DNA of 64,000 bases from Ooceraea biroi (lineage: Eukaryota > Arthropoda > Insecta > Hymenoptera > Formicidae), in NCBI RefSeq assembly GCF_003672135.1, contig NC_039512.1:5550874-5614873 (forward strand), written 5' to 3'. Under the pieces are notes generated by a model that worked only from the letters and a program-made list of their open reading frames with translations, made no database searches and had not been told where the DNA came from. The position numbers and the translations under genes were made by a program. Each line of letters opens with the position of its first letter. The first letter of the stretch is position 1. Positions 58,169 to 64,000 of this stretch are shown in pieces.

Positions 58169-60657
58169 CTATAAGAGAGAAGAATTTCAGGTTATTGCAT
58201 ATTAGCTTCTTAAACTTTAGCCTGTTAGATCTAAATATGATATAAAAAATTTTTGAAAAGAAATTTTTGAATAAAACTGTTTGAAAAAGAATTCGCTAAA
58301 ATTAATTACATCATGATAGTTTGTCAACCCTTTCGTTCTTAAAACTTATCTTACTTCTCATAAAAATTATTTCTCCATTATTTTAGCAATTTTCTAAAGA
58401 ATTTTTATTCGATTACAATGAAATAATTCTAAATCAATAGTTTGTTATACAAATTTTAATTCAGGAATGACACAATAAAATATATTTGATTGTACACGTG
58501 TATCATAAAACGTAGTATCACAATTTTAACTTTTTCAAGTATCTCGAGACACTTGTACCAAAATGACGGAAGAAAAGATCCATCGTAAGAAGGTTAACAA
58601 AACGTTTACGTCATCCAAAATCGCAAAATGGATATCAACGCCAGTAATAAAACAATAAATTAATAAACATCTAGCCACACCAGTATCAACAAATATCCTT
58701 GTAATAAAACCGTTTTAAAAACAACAAACAGATAAATCACATAAACAGGATAGACACGCTGACGTGAGAAACATCTCGAGCAACATTGTTAGCGTCTTTC
58801 GCACATCATCGAAGACCGAGAGAAAGAGAGAGACACAGAGAGAGCTCTCCTTCCACCCTTCTTTTCTCACACAAAACACAACTTGGCGGAGCGAGGATCA
58901 TCTCGAAGCACGCGATTTACCAACCGTAAATCACGGATATTCCGGCATGTGTCGAGCGAACAGCAATCGATTTCCTTTTTTTCCCTTAGGCGACACTTGA
59001 CAAACAGACGGACGGCAATCGGCCGCGAATTGACAGCGTTGTGACAGCTTGCTACACTGAGGAGCATGCAATGCACCGTACAATGTACACGTACTTGCTG
59101 CGTGTACGTGCTACGTGCATGTATGTGTGTTCGCGCGCGCGCGCGCAATGCACGGATTACACGTAGCTAGGCAGATAGGTATGCGTACGTGCGGGTCCAC
59201 GGCGCGCGTTGCCAAGTGTCCGGGATTACCGAGGAGATTGCGTTTGAGAACCGGGGTCGCTCGAGTTCGCTCGTGAAGTCCTCGAACGCATGAGAAATGG
59301 CACGCGACGAACAATTCCCACAATTTCCCTGGGGAGGGAGGAGGGACGAATGGTCAGCAAATTTTTCACGAGGCACGGATCACGCGTATCCGCATAAACA
59401 AAGAGAGCCGCCGCGTAACGATGCGCGACAATCCACAGGGCGGAGAGAGAGAAGGAAAGCGAATGAGCGAGCGGGAAAAAGAGAGAGAGAGAGAGAGAGA
59501 GGGAGGCTCCGGATCGGCCGTTATCGGCGCCCCGGATGCGACGCGGCGACACGACCCGCGGCCCGACGTGTGACGTCCCGATCCGTGTGATACGTACGAT
59601 TCCTCTCGCCGTGAATCCGTCGCAGCTCACGTTTCCGCAGCGTCGCGCGCGCGCGCGAATCGTCCCGGCAGTTTCTCTCCGCGGACGCCTCTCACGGCGT
59701 CCCGTGTTCTTCTAGAAACCTCGAGCCGCCGCCGTCCTCGTCGATTTTCCAACGGTAACGCCACCGTTACGCGCTGCTCGTTCTCGTAGCCGCCGCCGCC
59801 GCCGCCACCACCACCGTCACCGTCACCACCGCCACAGTCTTCGTCGTCCTCGTCGTCGTCGTTGTCGTCGTCGGCTGTCGATCGGCCTCGCAGCCGACTC
59901 TCTGGGGAGAGGGGGAAACCGGCCGGTGATCTACGGGTGCGTGGGTACCCGCGGGATAAATTCGATCGAAGCCCGCTAATTTGATTTCCACCCGTTCGTG
60001 GACGCGTATCGCGCGGCTAGTCGGTCGATCGGTTGGCTAGTCGATAGTCAGTCCTTCGCTCCACGCAATTCATCCTATCTCGCCTTGGTGGCGCTGCTCG
60101 CGCCGGTCCGTTGACCGAGCCGCGCGTTCTCGCGCGTGTCAGTTTGGGGATCATGTACCGTCTGTTCGCTCTGCGCGATGATATGCTAATTAATTCGGTG
60201 CTTTTTTCCGCTTTTTTGAAAGAAATTGAGCCTCTGTTTACTTTCTCGAGGGAGAATTGATCAGTAAATGCCAATAAATGCGGAAAAGTATTGAAGATAT
60301 TTCGGAGATTGACCGTTTATTACTTTTGTATAAGTAAAGGCTCATTTCCTCGAAAAGAGCACTGAATTAATTTGCAGCATCGTCGCCAACTATCACCAAT
60401 TCCCCGAGAACGCAAAGTTGTGACGACGACGCGCACATGACGCCTCTCTAGCTTTTATCGCGAATTCTATGGAATATTTGAAATGAGCTACGGCAGTTCG
60501 CGCATGCGCGATGTAGAGCTAAGCTTGCGCACCACGCGACTGTACGTGACTGTTCGCTATTGCCATTGGGATTGGGGGGATTGGGAATATTGTTCTATTG
60601 TGAAGCAAAACGGAAGGACGTGTAAGACAGCGGGTGCGACACGAGGTGTTTTCAAAG
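58169..60657. promoter_or_regulatory. Divergent UBC13/ELP1 promoter region, GC-rich core
   Basis: 58.2-58.8 kb is AT-rich and probably the UBC13 5' UTR intron. About 58.9-60.2 kb is CpG-rich and carries simple repeats: a GC run (59132-59146), a GA run (59480-59503) and a CCG/GTC-type tract (59790-59880). It lies between two head-to-head genes that both need a 5' UTR exon here. Exact start sites cannot be read from sequence. The open frames on both strands here are composition artefacts. Confidence 0.55.
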
Positions 60658-60799
60658 GTAATCTATCGATAGGAAGTAATGTTAGTCACTTAAAAATAGT
60701 AATTTTAACTTCACGACGCATACTGCATATTTTCTTGTAATTGCTACGCGCGTATAAATCTCCTTATTAAAATTTTATCTTTCTTGGTGATACTTCTAG
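60658..60799 (+). other. Probable ELP1 5' UTR intron
   Basis: Donor TTCAAAG|GTAATC at 60657/60658 and acceptor GATACTTCTAG ending at 60799 flank a 142-bp intron 63 bp before the ELP1 ATG. Confidence 0.55.
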
Positions 60800-60862
60800 G
60801 ACAAGGTTAAAGGAGCACACGTGTGATCCTAAACACTCGTGGTACCAACAATCGTAAAGGTC

Positions 60863-61312
60863 ATGAAGAATTTAACGGTAGACCAATACACTAGCAAGGC
60901 GATCTATTTTTTACAAGATGCTGAGCCAGATAAAATTTCGAGAATACAATGTGCCAGCGATCCAAGTGGATATGTTCATTTATATGTTATGTTGGATAAC
61001 GATCTGTATATAATAACAAGGGATTCCGACGAATGTGTTGAGAAACATAGCAGTATTGTAGAGCGAGAGTGCACCAAAGTAGTCGGATTGGAGTATTGCA
61101 TTACAATCCAAGAATTATATTGCGCATACGAGGATGGTGATATTTTGAAGATAGAAGTTTCTGATTCAGATGGTTGTAAGTGCGATGTAGCGCGTCACTT
61201 TGATGATGGCTTACAGTGTATGAAACTTAGTCCGGATCATGAAATCATCGCAGTCGTGACGGGTGTGGGAACTGTGATTCTCATGGTTGCAGGCTTTGAA
61301 GTAGTGGCAAAG
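60863..61312 (+). CDS. ELP1: ELP1 coding exon 1
   Basis: ATG at 60863; donor AAG|GTAACG. Phase 0 out, 150 codons. The frame is open upstream, but only from a GTG. Confidence 0.93.
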
Positions 61313-64000
61313 GTAACGTTCTATAGTTATGAGCAAAAATTAAGAAATTTCTCTCATTGAAAAATAAGTGTGTGTGTGTGTGTTTCATCTATGATAGCGC
61401 TATAATATAACGTAACTATATATATATAATTTTATTGCAGATGGATTTATATTCATCAGATCTCGGAAGTCAACAATTCGTTAGTGTTGGTTGGGGTAGA
61501 AAAGAGACGCAGTTTCATGGCTCATTGGGTAAAGCAGCGGCTACAATTAAGCAGAGGGAGGAACCGAATACGAATGAATCGAATACGTGTCGTACTCAGA
61601 TTAGTTGGCGCGATGACTGTGAATTATTTGCCGTCTATTTTGTACACCCCAAGACACAACAGCGGTGCTTTAGAACGTATGATAAATTGGGTACTTTGGT
61701 CTGTAGCAACGAAAATTTAGACGAATTTGGTGACGCCTTCGCCTGGAAGCCATCAGAAAATCTGATCGCAACGACCATGAGAAGTGATGATAAACTTGCT
61801 TTTGTATTTTATGAGAAAAATGGTCTTAAACTTAAGAATCTTACACTTCCCTTCGACCCGAGTAAACTAATCGTACGTATGCATATAAGTGCAGTGTCGA
61901 AGTTTTTGATTGTCTTGTATAAAATAGCAAGTTTCTTTAAGTAGATATGTTACAGGTAACGGATATATTTTGGTCGCCAGATGGAAGCATTTTGACTACG
62001 ACTTGTAAACATGTACTGGAACCCCATTGTACAACGTTGCAATTATGGACTGAAACTAATGATCATTTATATCTTAAACAAACTATCTCCTTTGCTGCGG
62101 ATAATCCATTACTGTACGCGACATGGGCACCTGAAGAATTCACGGACAATAAAAACAGATTGATTTTATTATCATTAAAGGAATTTAGAGCTCTCTCGTT
62201 CAATTGGTGCGTCAATCGTAGCAGAGGACAAACTGCGGACGACCTGGCCGTGGTTGGTGTCATTGACGGATACAAAGTGCTAATTACTGCTTTTAGAAGC
62301 GCAGTTGTCCCACCGCCACTGTGCCATTACACTGTAGACATTAAGTTACCAGTAAATGCTATTGCATTTGCACCAGATGTCAACGATGAGACATCGCATG
62401 TAAACAGCAATATGTTCTGCATCATCACAAGTGATAATAACCTTTTTGTTTGCAAGCGAAAAATAGTAAGTATATTGTAAGAACGTTATAACGTACACTG
62501 GAATGCGCAGAGCTTATCTGTAATGTATAAATTGTTAAGTTTCAGGATCCTCGAATAGCATATGAAATAGTCAAGAAATACAATATTCGCTGTTACGATT
62601 ACATAACCATTGAGGACACTTCATACGTTTTGAGTCACTTTTTATGGTATACGAAGGATACTGTATTGTGTTCGGTAGTTGCTCCAGGTTTGAATGATGC
62701 GGTGGGTGTTCTACGTCTACGTGATATGGATTCTGGGGAAGACGGTGTTATTACAGTCGAATTACAGTACGTAGTTCAGTTTCTCCGGATAAGATACGCG
62801 AGATCGCATCTGTTAGAGAGATAAACTTGGATATTCTCTTTACAGGGGAAGGCCCATGGGCACTTCGATACAACATATAGTCGCTTCTCCTGATCCCGAT
62901 GAAGCTTATGTAGTGTCAGATGGATGTGTATATAAATTTACTGAAAAGTCGGTCGAACTGACGAATATTCCACTGAACGAGACGTGCTGTCAAGTAGACG
63001 TTACGAAATACGGCGGTAAAGAAAAAAAGTACCTCGTTGCTTTAACCCATACAAATCGTTTGTTGGTGGATGGATGTGAATTTTCCAAGTCGATTCTAAG
63101 TTACTTTATACATACCGACGCCTTACTGTTTACGACGCTGCAAAACACTTTAATATGCATCCCATTTCTAATTAAACCTATGGAACAAATGAAGCGAGAC
63201 AAGTTCGATTATGAACACTGGGCTCAACATGTCAAAGATGATAAAGTATCGTCTTGTGATCTACCGATTGGAATTCAAGGTAAAAGAATATTAAAAATCA
63301 TAATTTTATTTCATAATTTTAATAATCTTTAATTCATAACTTGATGTTTTATTGTTACAGACGTTAGACGCATCGAAAGGAACTCTTACATACTTGCAGT
63401 GGTGCCTCAAGGATCGAGGACAATTTTGCAGATGCCCAGAGGAAATCTGGAATGTGTAGAACCAAGAGTATTAGTGGTGAACATAGTTAAAGATTATTTA
63501 AATACTTGCAACTATGCGAAAGCGTTCGACTACATGAGAAAGCAACGTATGAATTTCAATTTGATATACGACCACGATCCGAAATTGTTTACCGACAATG
63601 CCGAGAAGTTCGTAGAGAGCGTTGCGAGTGGCGAATTTTTGAGTCTGTTTTTGTCGTCGTTAACGAATGAAGATGTCACTAAAACGATATATTCAGTTTC
63701 TTACGTAGATCTGTCGAAGTCATCAAAACAAAGAAGATCAGATAGCGAGGAGATTAAAGTCGATAAAGTGATGCATATCTGTAATTTATTAAGAAATGTC
63801 ATGGAGAAACGACAGAATGCGGATGAACTGCTACATCCAATATTGATAGCTTTATTGAAAAGTCAAGGCGAGAAAGGATTGGCAATAGCTCTTGCTAAAG
63901 TAAAAGAGCTGATACCGTTGGAGAATGCACAAGAGTGCTCCCTTCACGTGTCTGCTGAAAAAGCACTGAACTATTTACTGAATACAGTGGATATTAATGC
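60863..64000 (+). CDS. ELP1: ELP1 (IKAP), Elongator complex scaffold subunit, 3' partial
   Basis: Six exons join in phase to about 895 residues and run off the window end. The start MKNL matches the family's MRNL-type start. Diagnostic stretches are VSVGWGRKETQFHGS, AWKPSENLIATT, VVPPPLCHYTVD and PRGNLE, followed by helical repeats (FDYMRKQRMNFNLIYDHDP, EDVTKTIYS). The N-terminal part is two WD40-type beta-propellers; the TPR-like part begins near the last exon. ELP1 scaffolds Elongator, which adds the carboxymethyl group to tRNA wobble uridine U34. Human ELP1 is about 1330 residues, so roughly a third is missing. Exon junctions give no sign of a broken gene. Confidence 0.97.
61370..61383. 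repeat. Short (GT)n tract in ELP1 intron 1
   Basis: Seven GT units near the start of the intron; the same intron has a short TA run before the acceptor. Confidence 0.8.
61441..61872 (+). CDS. ELP1: ELP1 coding exon 2
   Basis: Acceptor TAATTTTATTGCAG ends at 61440; donor ATC|GTACGT. Phase 0 both sides. Contains GWGRKETQFHGS. Confidence 0.96.
61956..62465 (+). CDS. ELP1: ELP1 coding exon 3
   Basis: Acceptor ATATGTTACAG ends at 61955; donor ATA|GTAAGT. Phase 0 both sides. Contains VVPPPLCHYTVD. Confidence 0.96.
62546..62766 (+). CDS. ELP1: ELP1 coding exon 4
   Basis: Acceptor GTTAAGTTTCAG ends at 62545; donor CA|GTACGT. Phase 0 in, phase 2 out, starting DPRIAYEIVKKYN. Confidence 0.93.
62846..63279 (+). 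CDS. ELP1: ELP1 coding exon 5
   Basis: Acceptor TTCTCTTTACAG ends at 62845; donor AAG|GTAAAA. Phase 2 in, phase 1 out, reading GRPMGTSIQHIVASPDPDEA. Confidence 0.94.
63361..64000 (+). CDS. ELP1: ELP1 coding exon 6 (cut by window end)
   Basis: Acceptor TTTTATTGTTACAG ends at 63360, phase 1 in. Open to the last base. Contains QMPRGNLECVEPRV and the start of the helical-repeat region. Confidence 0.96.

Noticed and set aside
60483..60740. 85-codon open frame before ELP1
   Set aside because: It crosses the probable 5' UTR donor at 60657 and has no family resemblance; it could at most be an upstream ORF.
1..64000. CRISPR arrays, bacterial operons, prophage or viral integrations
   Set aside because: No regularly spaced repeats with unique spacers, no operon-like gene packing and no recognisable viral proteins; the sequence is eukaryotic throughout.

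Overview
The window is animal nuclear DNA, most likely from an insect and plausibly a hymenopteran such as an ant. I judge this from gene content (X11/Mint, ELP1, UBC13 and CRIPT orthologues), short GT-AG introns, AT-rich intergenic DNA broken by CpG-rich patches, many CT/GT/AT microsatellites, and a DD34D mariner element. The order is inferred from style, not from a species-level match.

Layout. 1-4.0 kb: no supportable exon. 4.0-9.8 kb (+): the last three visible exons of a PDZ-domain scaffold protein with a tail of about 1000 residues that looks disordered; its 5' end lies outside the window or unseen in it. 9.8-12.8 kb: the 3' UTR and the convergent intergenic space. 12.86-13.17 kb (-): CRIPT, an intronless coding region, with a CCAAT-rich upstream region that holds a perfect hairpin. 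13.9-33.4 kb: about 19 kb without a recognised coding exon, containing two GC-rich islands (15.5-17.0 and 26.7-27.7 kb), a degenerate 30-bp minisatellite and a long-armed inverted repeat. It probably holds the 5' introns and promoters of X11. 33.5-50.5 kb (+): the complete coding region of an X11/Mint (APBA) adaptor, reconstructed as 15 coding exons with matching phases, about 1450 residues. An intact-ended mariner with one amber codon sits in its second intron. 50.5-57.3 kb: AT-rich with no gene seen. 57.4-58.2 kb (-): UBC13/UBE2N (bendless), complete in two coding exons. 58.2-60.8 kb: a GC-rich divergent promoter region. 60.86-64.0 kb (+): ELP1 (IKAP), the first six coding exons, cut by the window end.

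Working together. X11 (PTB plus two PDZ domains), the large PDZ protein and CRIPT (named for binding PSD-95 PDZ3) are all junction or synapse scaffold-type proteins, but nothing shows that they are co-regulated. UBC13 (K63 ubiquitin chains) and ELP1 (tRNA wobble-uridine modification) are housekeeping genes in a head-to-head pair.

The most interesting signal is a second, alternative exon (48255-48563) that encodes a different version of the first half of the X11 PTB domain. It is in the same phase as the standard exon at 44720-44862 and has promoter-like signals just upstream. This would give X11 two forms with the same PTB second half and PDZ tandem but different PTB front halves, and one form may lack the long N-terminal region.
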